This document shows, in pieces, positions 9,519 through 18,247 of a stretch of 64,000 bases of DNA. Within the stretch, counting starts at the first letter, position 1. Every line of letters begins with the position of its first letter. Under the pieces are notes generated by a model, which saw only the letters and a program-made list of their open reading frames with translations, made no database searches and was not told the origin of the DNA. Made by a program: the position numbers and the translations under genes. Location of the stretch: assembly GCF_003385235.1 (NCBI RefSeq), contig NZ_PQIA01000007.1:1-64000 (forward strand), given 5' to 3'. The stretch comes from Amycolatopsis circi (GTDB lineage Bacteria > Actinomycetota > Actinomycetes > Mycobacteriales > Pseudonocardiaceae).

Positions 9519-10655
9519 ATGGCCACACCGGCGGCCTCGCTCGCCCGGGCCCGGCGGCGGTTCGAGGGCGCCGACTGGGTGCGCTGGGGCGTGCTCGCCG
9601 TGCCGCCCCTGTTCGCGATCCCGAACGCGCGGCCGTGGGCGTGGCCGCTGATCGGGCTGGTCCTCGTGCTCTCCGTCCCGGCGCTCTGGCTCACCCGCGA
9701 GTCGAAGCCGCGCTGGCTGATGCCCGTGACCATGATCGCCGTGGTCGCGGCGGCGGGAGCGCTCTGGATCCTTCAGCCGAGCAGCTGGACCTCGACGACG
9801 ATGTTCGGCGCGGCCTTCTACACCCTGCGCGTGAGCAGCCGGATCGCGGCGGCTGTCGCGCTCGCCGTGGCGTCGGCGGCGATCCTCATCTGGTCGATCG
9901 CCTACGACCTCGACTGGCTGAACGCGGTCGCCCTCTTCGCAATCCTCGTCGTGATGGTGCTGCTCGCGGCCAACCGCCGGGGCCGCGAGGAACGGCTGGA
10001 ACAGACCGAACTCGCGCTCGCTCGCGCCCAGACCGCCAGCGAGGAGCACGCCCGCGCGGCCGCTCTCGCCGAACGCGCGCGCATCGCCCGCGAGCTGCAC
10101 GACGTCCTCGCTCATTCCCTCGCTGGTCTCGCGCTCAACCTTCAGGGCGCGCGTCTGATGCTGGTCCGCGACGGTGCGAGCGAAGAGTCTCTCGCGCAGA
10201 TAGAACGCGCGCAGAAGCTGGCGACAGACGGTCTCGCCGAAGCACGTAAGGCCGTCGCCGCGCTGCGCGAAGACGCCGTACCCGTCGAGCGTTCGGTTTC
10301 AGACCTTCTCGCCGCGTACAGGCTCGACACCGGCTCTCGCGCCGACTTGGTGATCGAAGGCGAACCGCGCGAGCTAGACGCAGCTGTCGGCACCACGCTC
10401 GTACGCGCCGTACAGGAAGCCCTCGCGAATTCGCGCAAACACGCGGGCGGTCCCGCCGTAGACGTGACGGTGGTCTTCAACAACGACGAAGTCGACTTAA
10501 CGATCATCGACCACCAAGGCCGTCGTCCGCCGGAGCCGCCGTCGCCGGGATACGGTTTGCGGGGCATGGGCGAACGGGCCGCGCTGTTGAACGGGAAGCT
10601 CGAATGCGGCCCTGGGGAGGACGGATGGCGGATTCAGCTGACGGTGCCAGCGTGA
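9519..10655 (+). CDS. NarL-type sensor histidine kinase
   Basis: This is a membrane sensor kinase of the HisKA_3 family with 378 residues. The N-terminal part (about 25-155) has four to six hydrophobic segments and almost no extracytoplasmic loop, so the signal is probably sensed in the membrane. A coiled-coil stretch of Glu/Ala/Arg follows. The phosphoacceptor is H194 in RELHDVLAHSLAG, and the ATPase domain has EALANSRKHA (N box) and GYGLRGMGERA (G box). The ATG at 9519 is preceded by GGGGAGGA. Its end overlaps the response regulator gene. It is divergent from the M23 peptidase, a possible target of the pair. The stimulus is unknown. Confidence 0.9.
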   Translation: MATPAASLARARRRFEGADWVRWGVLAVPPLFAIPNARPWAWPLIGLVLVLSVPALWLTRESKPRWLMPVTMIAVVAAAGALWILQPSSWTSTTMFGAAFYTLRVSSRIAAAVALAVASAAILIWSIAYDLDWLNAVALFAILVVMVLLAANRRGREERLEQTELALARAQTASEEHARAAALAERARIARELHDVLAHSLAGLALNLQGARLMLVRDGASEESLAQIERAQKLATDGLAEARKAVAALREDAVPVERSVSDLLAAYRLDTGSRADLVIEGEPRELDAAVGTTLVRAVQEALANSRKHAGGPAVDVTVVFNNDEVDLTIIDHQGRRPPEPPSPGYGLRGMGERAALLNGKLECGPGEDGWRIQLTVPA

Positions 10656-11293
10656 CGCTGCGCGTCGTGCTGGCCGACGACCAGGCAGTGGTGCGCGAAG
10701 GGCTCGTAACGCTGCTCGGGCTCCTGCCGGGCGTCGAGGTCGTAGGCGCAGCGGCAGACGGCGTACAGGCTCTCGAACTTGTCGCGGAGCACCAGCCGGA
10801 CGTACTGCTCGTCGACCTGCGCATGCCGAACCGCGACGGCGTCGAGACGACCGAACTGGTCCGCGCACAGCATCCGAAGACCGAGGTCGTCGTCCTCACC
10901 ACGTACGCCGACGACGATTCCCTGCTCGCCGCGCTCAAAGCAGGCGCACGCGGGTTCCTCACCAAGGATGCCGACGCAGACGCGATCGTCCGCGCGCTCC
11001 GCTCAGCGGCCGCGGGTCAGTCCACTGTGGACGGCGCGCTCCAGCAACGCCTGGTAGCAGCCGCGACGAGCCGCGCACCGGTACGCACGAAGGAGCTGGA
11101 AGGCCTTACCGCGCGCGAAGTCGAGGTGCTGCGGCTGATCGCGGCCGGCCTGTCGAACACGGAGATCGCGCGCGCCCTCGTAGTCAGCGAGGCGACGGTG
11201 AAGACGCACGTCAATCACCTGTTCTCCAAAGCTGGCTTGCGCGACCGCGCCCAGGCCGTCGCGTTCGCCTACCGCGCCGGGATCGCCGAGTAG
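10625..11293 (+). CDS. NarL/FixJ-family response regulator
   Basis: The protein is a DNA-binding partner of the kinase upstream. It has a receiver domain (acidic DDQ near 19-20, phospho-Asp D64 in LLVDLRMP, Lys in FLTKDAD) and a LuxR-type helix-turn-helix in the last 65 residues (LTAREVEVLRLIAAGLSNTEIA). Two starts are possible. ATG 10625 has the strong site GGGGAGGA five bases upstream and overlaps the kinase gene by 31 bases. GTG 10652 gives the usual 4-base GTGA overlap but has a poor ribosome site. The first is given here. The last 25 bases overlap, tail to tail, the PepX-like gene on the other strand. Confidence 0.9.
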   Translation: MADSADGASVTLRVVLADDQAVVREGLVTLLGLLPGVEVVGAAADGVQALELVAEHQPDVLLVDLRMPNRDGVETTELVRAQHPKTEVVVLTTYADDDSLLAALKAGARGFLTKDADADAIVRALRSAAAGQSTVDGALQQRLVAAATSRAPVRTKELEGLTAREVEVLRLIAAGLSNTEIARALVVSEATVKTHVNHLFSKAGLRDRAQAVAFAYRAGIAE

Positions 11294-13038
11294 AGCGCCT
11301 TCTTCCCGCCGACGATCGGCAAGGTCACCGTCGTCCCGGTCAGATCCAGCGACAGCCCGGTGCCCGGCTTCGGTCGCAGCGTGAAGTCGTGGTCGCTGGA
11401 AGCCAGCACGAACTCCAGGCTGTGTCCGGCCGCCACGATGTAGTCCTTCGGCATCAGCGAAACCTCGATGCGGTACCGCTGTCCGGGCGTGATCGGCGAC
11501 GTGACCGCCGGGCTGACCCGGTTCTGCGGGTCCGTCCAGCCCCGGCTGATCACGTGGGAAGTGCCGTCCGGCGCGCGGTCGAGCAGCACCGCGGTCACGT
11601 TCGCGGCAGGACGGTCGAACGACAGCCGCAATTCGGCTTTCGCGGTGCCGGACAGCCGCACCGGCTCCTTCGTCACGGGAGTGCGGTAGCGCAAGCGGTT
11701 CCCGGACGACGCCGCGTCGGCGAGCTGTTCGATCTTCTGGCTCGCGTCGTCGGCCAGCGTCTCGACGGTCGGCCGGCCCGGCACCGGCTGCCGGTCGAGT
11801 GCCCCGGTCGAACGCCCGCCCGGCCACGGGTGCAGCTCGACGTCCGAGGTGCCTGGAGCGGGCCAATCGGCCTCGTCGACCCACGACTTGTCCTCGCGCT
11901 GAATGGTCGCCTTCGGCTCGCGCTCGATGCCGTTGTCGACGCCGTAGAGGTAGTGCGACATCCACTTGTTCAACGTCGTGAGCCAGACGTCGCGGCGCAG
12001 CGAAATCGGGTCCGCGTGGCCGGATTGGTGCAGCCAGATCTTGTGCTCGACGCCGTGCTTTTTCAGCGCTTCGTACCAGGTGGCGACCTGTTCGGTCTTC
12101 ACGTTCCAGTCGTTCAGCCCGTGCACCGCGAGCACCGACGCGTGCACCTTCCCGACGTCGTCGCGGTAGTTCCGCACGTCCCAGAACTGGCTGTAGTCCC
12201 CGGTCAGCCGGTCCTGCGACGCGGTGAGGCCGTCGATCACCGGACGGCAGACCTGCTGGTCAGCGCGCGAGTAGACGTAGCCGGCGAGCACGTCCGTGTC
12301 CTCGCCCTGGTATCCGCCGGGAGCCACGACGGCGCCCGCGTTGCGGTAGTAGCCGTACCAGCTCGAAATGGCGGCGATCGGCACGATCGTCTCGAGCCCT
12401 TCGACGCCCGTGCTCGCCACGGCGTTAGGCAGCGTGCCGTTGTACGACACGCCCATCATGCCGGTCTTCCCCGTGCTCCAACTCGCCGCGACGGGCGCTC
12501 CGGCCTGGTCGTGCGCCTCCGCGCGACCGTTCAGCCAGTCGACCACCGAGCGCGCGCCGATCGTCTCGTTCACGTCGCCGGTCGTCGGACAGCCGGTGGA
12601 CAGCCCGGTGCCGAGGGATTCCCCGTACACGACAGCGAATCCCCGCGCGGTGAAGTAGTTCTGGTAGCTCCAGCCGATCGGCGCCGCGACGTGCGGCCCT
12701 GGCACGTACAGCTCGGTGTCGACGTCGTGGTTCGGTACGTCGTTGCCGCCCGCGAAGTACGGGCTCGCTTCGTACACGACAGGCACCTTCATGCCCTGCT
12801 CCGTGGCGCGCGGACGCACCACCTGCGCGTGTACGAGGTCAGGCTTGCCGTCATGGTCGCTGTCGACCGGCGCGGTGACCCAGACGTCCTCGCGGATGAC
12901 ATCAGCCGGATCGAAGACCGCCTGTACTTGACCATCGGTGAAGACCGGCGCTGGTGGCGAAGCAGCTTCAGCGACCGCGGGCACGGACAACGTGGCCACT
13001 GCGACGAAAACGGCAGCGGCCCGAGCGGCAACTCCCAC
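11269..13038 (-). CDS. Secreted Xaa-Pro dipeptidyl-peptidase (PepX/CocE-like)
   Basis: This is an alpha/beta hydrolase of the X-Pro dipeptidyl-peptidase S15/CocE-NonD family, which releases X-Pro dipeptides or cleaves related esters. About 589 residues are present, beginning with a hydrophobic export signal ending near AVAEAAS. The catalytic Ser is in GVSYNG at about 195-200, the Asp in HGLNDWN and the His in HQSGHAD. The C-terminal third is the beta-rich jelly-roll (PepX_C). The start is unclear: a TTG at 13093-13095 gives 19 more residues, but GTG 13036-13038 gives a more normal signal peptide and is used here. It is divergent from the DUF4139 gene. Confidence 0.85.
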   Translation of the reverse strand: MGVAARAAAVFVAVATLSVPAVAEAASPPAPVFTDGQVQAVFDPADVIREDVWVTAPVDSDHDGKPDLVHAQVVRPRATEQGMKVPVVYEASPYFAGGNDVPNHDVDTELYVPGPHVAAPIGWSYQNYFTARGFAVVYGESLGTGLSTGCPTTGDVNETIGARSVVDWLNGRAEAHDQAGAPVAASWSTGKTGMMGVSYNGTLPNAVASTGVEGLETIVPIAAISSWYGYYRNAGAVVAPGGYQGEDTDVLAGYVYSRADQQVCRPVIDGLTASQDRLTGDYSQFWDVRNYRDDVGKVHASVLAVHGLNDWNVKTEQVATWYEALKKHGVEHKIWLHQSGHADPISLRRDVWLTTLNKWMSHYLYGVDNGIEREPKATIQREDKSWVDEADWPAPGTSDVELHPWPGGRSTGALDRQPVPGRPTVETLADDASQKIEQLADAASSGNRLRYRTPVTKEPVRLSGTAKAELRLSFDRPAANVTAVLLDRAPDGTSHVISRGWTDPQNRVSPAVTSPITPGQRYRIEVSLMPKDYIVAAGHSLEFVLASSDHDFTLRPKPGTGLSLDLTGTTVTLPIVGGKKALYSAIPAR

Positions 13039-13123
13039 CAGAACCCCCAAGCTGGACGAAGCAGGCGAGCAAGTTGAGACTTCCGCCAACCGCAAGTCGC
13101 GTCAACCGACTAACGTCGGAGCC

Positions 13124-14641
13124 ATGGACGCACCGATAGTCACGGTCACGGTCTATCCGCAGAACGCGCGCGTCACCCGTCGCTGTCAAGTCACTCCCGC
13201 CGACGGTTCCCGCGTAGAGATCATGGGTCTCCCCCTGTCGCTCGACGCCGCTTCGGTGCGCGTCAGCGGCGCGGGCGACGCGTTGGTCACGGGCGTCGAC
13301 GTCGCGTACGCGCAACACGCCGCGCCTGCCGACCCAACCCTGCGCGCGCTCGTGGAGCAGCGTCGCACGGACCAAGCGACTGTCGACGAGGTCGCGGACG
13401 ACGAGAGCGCTGCCGCGGCGCGCGTCGACCTGTTGACCGGCGTCTCGCGACGCAGCGGAGCAAGCTTCGCGAAGGCGTTGGCCGGTGGCGACGCGGAACC
13501 GGGACGCGTCCAGGAAGTGAGCGAAGCGCTCAGCACGCAGTTAGCCGTGGCACTCAAGGAACGTCGCGCGCTCGCCACGAGGCTGGAGCGGCTGCGCGAA
13601 GACCTCGCTGCGCTAGACCGCCAGATCGAAACTCGCAGCGCACAGTCCGAACAGGACAGTTCCACCATCGTGGTGGAGCTGGAATCCCCTGCCACCGCCG
13701 AAATCGAACTGTCCTATGTGGTCCCCGGCGCGCGCTGGGAACCTGGGTACGACGTCCGCGTACGCGGCACTGACGTCACGGTCACCTCGTACGGACTCGT
13801 CAGCCAGCACACCGGCGAGGACTGGCCGGAGTGCGAGCTGACGCTGTCCACCGCCCGCCCGGCGAACACTGTCGTGATCCCGGAACTCCAGCCCTGGTAC
13901 CTGGACCGGCAGCAACCAGAACGACGCTCGATGGTGCCGCCCGCGCCCGCTGCGATGGCATACGGCGGCGCGCCCGCCGGTCGAGACGGCTTCGCCGCGC
14001 ACCTCTCCCAGGTGGAGCAAGGCACCACCGCGGTCACCTTCCGCCCGGCCCGTCCGGTCGCGATCCCGTCCGGCGCGCAAGGCCACCGCACGACGCTCGC
14101 GCAGCTGGATTTCACCGCGGAGCTGGATTACGTGACCGCGCCGACGCAGGCCGCGGAGGCCTACTTGCGCGCGAAGGTGGTCAACACCGGCGAGCACACG
14201 CTTCGCGCCGGTCGCGCCGCGGTGTTCCACGAGGCCGAATTTGTCGGCAGCACACAGCTGGAGCTGTGGGCTCCCGGCGAGGAACGCGAACTAGCGCTGG
14301 GCGTGGACGACCGGATCCGTGTCGAACGCGAACTGGTCAAGCGCAGTGCCAGCAAGGCGACGTTCTCCACGCAACGCCGCCGCGAAGCGGACTACCTAAC
14401 GACGGTGACCAACCACAGCCCGCGCGAAGCCGTCGTGGCCGTGCTCGACCAAGCCCCGGTTTCCCGGGACGATTCGATCACCGTGCGGGACCTGCGGCTC
14501 AGCCCGGAGCCGGTCGAGCGCACCGAACTGGGCCAGTTCACCTGGCGGCTCACGATCGCGCCCGGGGCGTCCGCGACGGTCTCGCTCGGCTACCGGGTGG
14601 ACGTCGCGAAGGGCGTCGAACTCAGCGGCTGGCGCGAGTGA
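13124..14641 (+). CDS. DUF4139 (mucoidy-inhibitor A-like) protein
   Basis: The protein has 505 residues and the architecture of the MuiA-like family: an N-terminal DUF4140 beta domain (VTVYPQNARVTRRC at 8-21), a coiled coil of about 70 residues around 135-200, and a C-terminal DUF4139 beta-sandwich (ELSYVVPGARWEPGYDVRV onward). Function is unknown; the name comes from an exopolysaccharide phenotype in other bacteria. No signal peptide is visible, so it may be cytosolic. The ATG at 13124 is a clear start, 85 bases from the divergent PepX-like gene. A stretch of Pro, Ala and Gly around 275-290 is probably a flexible loop. Confidence 0.85.
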   Translation: MDAPIVTVTVYPQNARVTRRCQVTPADGSRVEIMGLPLSLDAASVRVSGAGDALVTGVDVAYAQHAAPADPTLRALVEQRRTDQATVDEVADDESAAAARVDLLTGVSRRSGASFAKALAGGDAEPGRVQEVSEALSTQLAVALKERRALATRLERLREDLAALDRQIETRSAQSEQDSSTIVVELESPATAEIELSYVVPGARWEPGYDVRVRGTDVTVTSYGLVSQHTGEDWPECELTLSTARPANTVVIPELQPWYLDRQQPERRSMVPPAPAAMAYGGAPAGRDGFAAHLSQVEQGTTAVTFRPARPVAIPSGAQGHRTTLAQLDFTAELDYVTAPTQAAEAYLRAKVVNTGEHTLRAGRAAVFHEAEFVGSTQLELWAPGEERELALGVDDRIRVERELVKRSASKATFSTQRRREADYLTTVTNHSPREAVVAVLDQAPVSRDDSITVRDLRLSPEPVERTELGQFTWRLTIAPGASATVSLGYRVDVAKGVELSGWRE

Positions 14642-14645
14642 CGCG

Positions 14646-15077
14646 TCAGCCCTGGGCGATGTAGGCCTCCAGCTGTTCCTGGCTCTGTTCCAGCTGCTCC
14701 ATCCGGATCTTCACCACGTCGCCGATGCTCACGATGCCGGCGAGGCGCCCGCCGTCGAGCACCGGCACGTGCCGGATCCGCCGTTCGGTCATCACGACGC
14801 TGAGCTGGTCCACCGGATCGTCCGGGGAGCAGCTGGCGACCAGGGTGGTCATGATGTCCGCGACCGGTCCCTGCAGGACGGAGGGCCCGTGGTCGTTGAG
14901 CTTGCGCACGACGTCGCGTTCGGACACGATCCCGGCGATCCCGCCCTCGGCGTCGACCACGACCATCGCGCCGACGTTGTGCCGGGCGAGCCCCGCCAGC
15001 AGCTCGGCGACCGTCGTCCCTGGCGACACAGTGGCGACCGTCGCGCCCTTGCGCTCAAGCAAATCCGCAATCCGCAT
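14646..15077 (-). CDS. Two-CBS-domain protein
   Basis: This 143-residue protein is made of a pair of CBS domains (about 8-60 and 75-130), a module that binds adenine nucleotides such as AMP or ATP. The typical motifs GIVSERDVVRKL and RHVPVLDGGRLAGIVSIGDVV are both present. No enzyme domain is attached, so it probably acts as a stand-alone sensor. Stand-alone actinobacterial proteins of this type include dormancy-linked ones. It ends in a Gln/Glu-rich helix. It is convergent with the DUF4139 gene, only four bases apart. Confidence 0.9.
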   Translation of the reverse strand: MRIADLLERKGATVATVSPGTTVAELLAGLARHNVGAMVVVDAEGGIAGIVSERDVVRKLNDHGPSVLQGPVADIMTTLVASCSPDDPVDQLSVVMTERRIRHVPVLDGGRLAGIVSIGDVVKIRMEQLEQSQEQLEAYIAQG

Positions 15078-15175
15078 GGCGATGCCCTCTCCTCGGTGAG
15101 TCGGGTCACCACAGGTTAGGGCCCCGCCGCCGAGTGCGAAAGTCCAGCGGGACGCGTCCGTTCGTGGTAACGCGC

Positions 15176-16585
15176 TCAGCCGTCGAACACTCGGCGCAAC
15201 CGGGCGAGCCCGGGTCCGATCCGCTCGGTCGCGATCGCGCCGTAGCCGAACAGCAGCCCGTGCCGCCGCGCCGCCACGGAGAAATCGCCGAGCGAAAACA
15301 GCCGGACGCCCGCCCCGGCCGCCTTCCGCGCGAAGCCGCGCAAGTCCCGGTCCGCCGACGCGCTCAGGTGCAGACCGGCCGACGCTGGCACCGGTTCCAG
15401 CACGTCGCCGAATTCGGCACGGAGGCCGTCCACGAGCAGGTCGTGGCGGGCGCGGTAGATGCCGCGCATCCGGCGGACGTGCCGGGCGAATCCGCCTTCG
15501 GCGATGAACGCCGCGACCACTGCTTGCTCGATGCCCGGGGAATGCCAGTCGGCGAGGTATTTCGCCTTCACGATCGCCTCCGCCAACGCGGGCGGCGCGG
15601 CGAGGAAACCCAGTCGCAGCGCGGGCGACAGGACTTTCGAAAACGAGCCGACGTAGACCACCCGGCCGTGAGAATCCAAGCTGTGCAACGGTTCCAGCGG
15701 ACGCCCGGTGTAGCGGAACTCGGTGTCGTAGTCGTCCTCGACCACTACCGCCCCGTTGTCCTCAGCCCAATCCAGCAACGCCCGCCGACGCGACGGCGAC
15801 ATCGCGACACCGAGCGGGTACTGGTGCGACGGCGTCACATGCACCAGGCGCGTCCCCGGCGGGATCGCGTCGACCACGATGCCCTCGTCGTCCACCGGAA
15901 CCGGCGCGACGCGCACGCCGAGCGTGCCCAGCAGCAGGCGCGGCGGCGGGTAACCGGGATCCTCGACCGCGGCCAGGTCGCCGGGCCGCAACAGAACCCG
16001 CACGACGAGGTCGATCGTCTGCTGCGCGCCCGAAGTGATCACGAGGTGTTCGGGGCGCACGCGAACGTTCCGGGACACCGCAAGGTGCCGTGCGAGTTCG
16101 GCGCGCAGGCGGGGATCGCCTTGCGGTTCGCCGTAAGTCATCAGTTCCGCGCGGGAACTGCGCAACGCCTGTGTCGTCAGCCGACGCCAGGTGTCGAACG
16201 GAAACAGCCGCACATCCGGGACTCCAGCACGGAAATCGAACTCCGGCGGGTTGGTGAACGCTCGCGGCGGCGCGGGCACGTCTGTCCACTCTGGACGCGG
16301 TTGGACGCCCTCCGCGAGCCCAGTTGGTTCAGCGGGCCTCGGCGCGGCGCCGGCCCGCACATAAGTACCGGCTCCGACTCGGCCGGTGAGGAAGCCTTCC
16401 GCGGTGAGGCGTTCGTACGCCGCGGTGACTGTGGTGCGCGAAACGGCCAGCTGGTGGGCCAGTTCCCGGGTCGGCGGCAGTACGTCGCCGTCGCGCAGCC
16501 GCCCGTCGAGCACCGCTTCGCGGATCTGGCGGTAGATCTCGTCGCGATGGCCGCGGGTGCCGGACAGGTCGAGGTGCAGGTCCAC
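15176..16585 (-). CDS. MocR/PdxR-family transcriptional regulator
   Basis: The protein has a GntR winged helix (about 10-75; PPTRELAHQLAVSRTTVTAAY) fused to a fold-type I aminotransferase-like domain that binds pyridoxal phosphate. The PLP lysine is K317 in GSFSKVLSP. Members control vitamin B6 (PdxR), GABA or other amino compound genes and usually regulate a neighbour. The divergent gene 81 bases away encodes a mycothiol-transferase-fold protein, which is the first candidate target. The start is the GTG at 16583-16585. No pdxST genes lie in the window. Length (469) is normal. Confidence 0.9.
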   Translation of the reverse strand: MDLHLDLSGTRGHRDEIYRQIREAVLDGRLRDGDVLPPTRELAHQLAVSRTTVTAAYERLTAEGFLTGRVGAGTYVRAGAAPRPAEPTGLAEGVQPRPEWTDVPAPPRAFTNPPEFDFRAGVPDVRLFPFDTWRRLTTQALRSSRAELMTYGEPQGDPRLRAELARHLAVSRNVRVRPEHLVITSGAQQTIDLVVRVLLRPGDLAAVEDPGYPPPRLLLGTLGVRVAPVPVDDEGIVVDAIPPGTRLVHVTPSHQYPLGVAMSPSRRRALLDWAEDNGAVVVEDDYDTEFRYTGRPLEPLHSLDSHGRVVYVGSFSKVLSPALRLGFLAAPPALAEAIVKAKYLADWHSPGIEQAVVAAFIAEGGFARHVRRMRGIYRARHDLLVDGLRAEFGDVLEPVPASAGLHLSASADRDLRGFARKAAGAGVRLFSLGDFSVAARRHGLLFGYGAIATERIGPGLARLRRVFDG

Positions 16586-16666
16586 GCGTCCAGCCTAGAT
16601 TGGTCCACCGCAGTTGGCTCCGGTTTGGCTCTCTTCCTGGACCGATCCGCGGGTTAGCGTGAGCCC

Positions 16667-17245
16667 ATGACCACGTTCGACCTCGACCGGCAGTCCCTGC
16701 TCGTCCTCGACCCGATCGTCGCGAAGACCACCGCGGCGGACCTCGACCGGCCCACGCCGTGCGCCGGCTGGACGCTCGCCGACCTGCTCCGCCACCAAGT
16801 CAGCGAAAACCGCGCCTTCGCCGAAGCAGCGCGCAACGGCTCCGCGAAGGACTGGGACAGCGGCCAGCTCGGCGAAGACCCGTACGCCGCGTACGCAGCT
16901 TCGGTGACCGACTACCTCGCCGCGTACGGCGAAGCCGACGTCGCGGAACGCCAGATCGCCATCAACACCTTCGGCACCTTCCCGGGCACAGTCGCGATCG
17001 CGATGCACCTCGTCGACACCGTCGCGCACGGATGGGACCTGGCCAAGACCCTCGACGTCGCCTACGACCCGGTGCCGGAAGCGGTGCACGCCGCCCTGCA
17101 GTTCGCGCTGATGATCCCGACCGACCCGAAGGAACGCGTCGAGCGCGGGACCTTCGCGCCGGTGGTGCCCGTCAGCACCGACGAAAGCGAACTGGACCAG
17201 TTCCTCGGCCTGCTGGGCCGCGACCCGGAATGGCGCGTCAGCTGA
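16667..17245 (+). CDS. TIGR03086-type DinB/maleylpyruvate-isomerase-fold protein
   Basis: The protein has 192 residues and the four-helix-bundle fold shared by mycothiol-dependent maleylpyruvate isomerases and DinB proteins. The N-terminal pattern DRPTPCAGWTLADLLRHQV has the conserved His, and HLVDTVAHGWDLAKTL near 110-130 gives the further metal ligands. Members bind a divalent metal and many use mycothiol, the actinobacterial thiol; the substrate here is unknown. It is divergent from the MocR regulator and may be its target. Its end overlaps the next gene, on the other strand, by eight bases. Confidence 0.8.
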   Translation: MTTFDLDRQSLLVLDPIVAKTTAADLDRPTPCAGWTLADLLRHQVSENRAFAEAARNGSAKDWDSGQLGEDPYAAYAASVTDYLAAYGEADVAERQIAINTFGTFPGTVAIAMHLVDTVAHGWDLAKTLDVAYDPVPEAVHAALQFALMIPTDPKERVERGTFAPVVPVSTDESELDQFLGLLGRDPEWRVS

Positions 17246-18140
17246 CCTTGTCCGCCGGAGCCGACCAGGTGTCGCAGGCGGCCGGGCCGGTGCCGGTGTA
17301 CCCGGCTTTCGCCCAGGCCAGCTGGTTCGCGCGGGTGCCGTGGTCGCCGCTGTCGTCGGCGCGGCCGAAGTCGGCGACGGCGGCGTTCGCGGTGGCCCGG
17401 CTGATCGACCCGCGGTCCGCCGCGGCGTTGAGGAACAGCGCGCCGAAACAGTTCGCCTGCAGCTCGATCCGGCGCACGACGGCCTTGTCCGCGTCGCTGG
17501 TCGGCTCCGGCGAACCCATCTCCGCGCTCGCCGCGTCGAGGATGCCGCTCTCGCGCTGGACGTGGTGGCCGTATTCGTGCGCGAGCGTCGCCAGATGCCG
17601 GGCGCGGCTCAGCCCGGCGTCCGCCAGCATCCAGTCGGTGGGCGCGTAGATCGTGGCGTCGCCGCCGCAGTAGTACGCGACCGCTTCGTCCCGGGACGGC
17701 GCGCTGCCGCAGGCGCTGGTCTTCGGCAGCGTGACCGACACCTTGACCGGCAGGTTCGGCTCGTCCGCCTTGTCCAGCGCGGGCTGCCACGCCTGCTTCA
17801 GACAGCTGACCAGCGCGGTGTAGAAGGTCTTGAGCTGCTCCGCGTCCCGGCTGAGCTCCGGCAGGTCGCACGACGCGGGACCGAGCGCGACCCCCTCGGC
17901 CAGCAACGGATTGCCGCTGAGCTTGCGCACCGGTTTGGCGTCCTGGCGCTCCGGCGTCGCGTCGGCGTCCGGAGCCGCGATCGCGTGCCCGGACACCTCG
18001 TGCGGAACCACGGCCATAAGCGCGAGCGTGCCCGCGACGATCGCTATCGCGACGACGGCGCCCAGCGCTCTGCCCGGCTTTCGTCGCGGCGGAGCCTGGG
18101 GCGGTGGCGGAGGCCACGAGCCTCCGGCGTAATACGTCAT
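17238..18140 (-). CDS. Membrane-anchored neutral zinc metallopeptidase
   Basis: The protein has 300 residues. A Pro-rich N-terminal tail (PPPPPQAPPRR) is followed by one transmembrane segment (about 26-48) and an extracytoplasmic domain of the neutral zinc metallopeptidase family (COG2321-like). The zinc motif HEYGHHVQ lies near 188-195 with a downstream Glu in RIELQANCFGALFL. Cysteines at YYCGG and LPELS-side positions may form disulfides outside the cell. The substrate is unknown. It is convergent with the upstream TIGR03086-type gene and divergent from the prolyl oligopeptidase gene. Confidence 0.85.
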   Translation of the reverse strand: MTYYAGGSWPPPPPQAPPRRKPGRALGAVVAIAIVAGTLALMAVVPHEVSGHAIAAPDADATPERQDAKPVRKLSGNPLLAEGVALGPASCDLPELSRDAEQLKTFYTALVSCLKQAWQPALDKADEPNLPVKVSVTLPKTSACGSAPSRDEAVAYYCGGDATIYAPTDWMLADAGLSRARHLATLAHEYGHHVQRESGILDAASAEMGSPEPTSDADKAVVRRIELQANCFGALFLNAAADRGSISRATANAAVADFGRADDSGDHGTRANQLAWAKAGYTGTGPAACDTWSAPADKVS

Positions 18141-18247
18141 TCCTCCCCCTCCCGACCAGCATACGGAGACCGCGAGCCGCCCTGGATCACGAAACGGGAA
18201 CGCCGGGCTCCTGGCCTGATCCGCGACCGGCAGCGAGACTGGACGCT

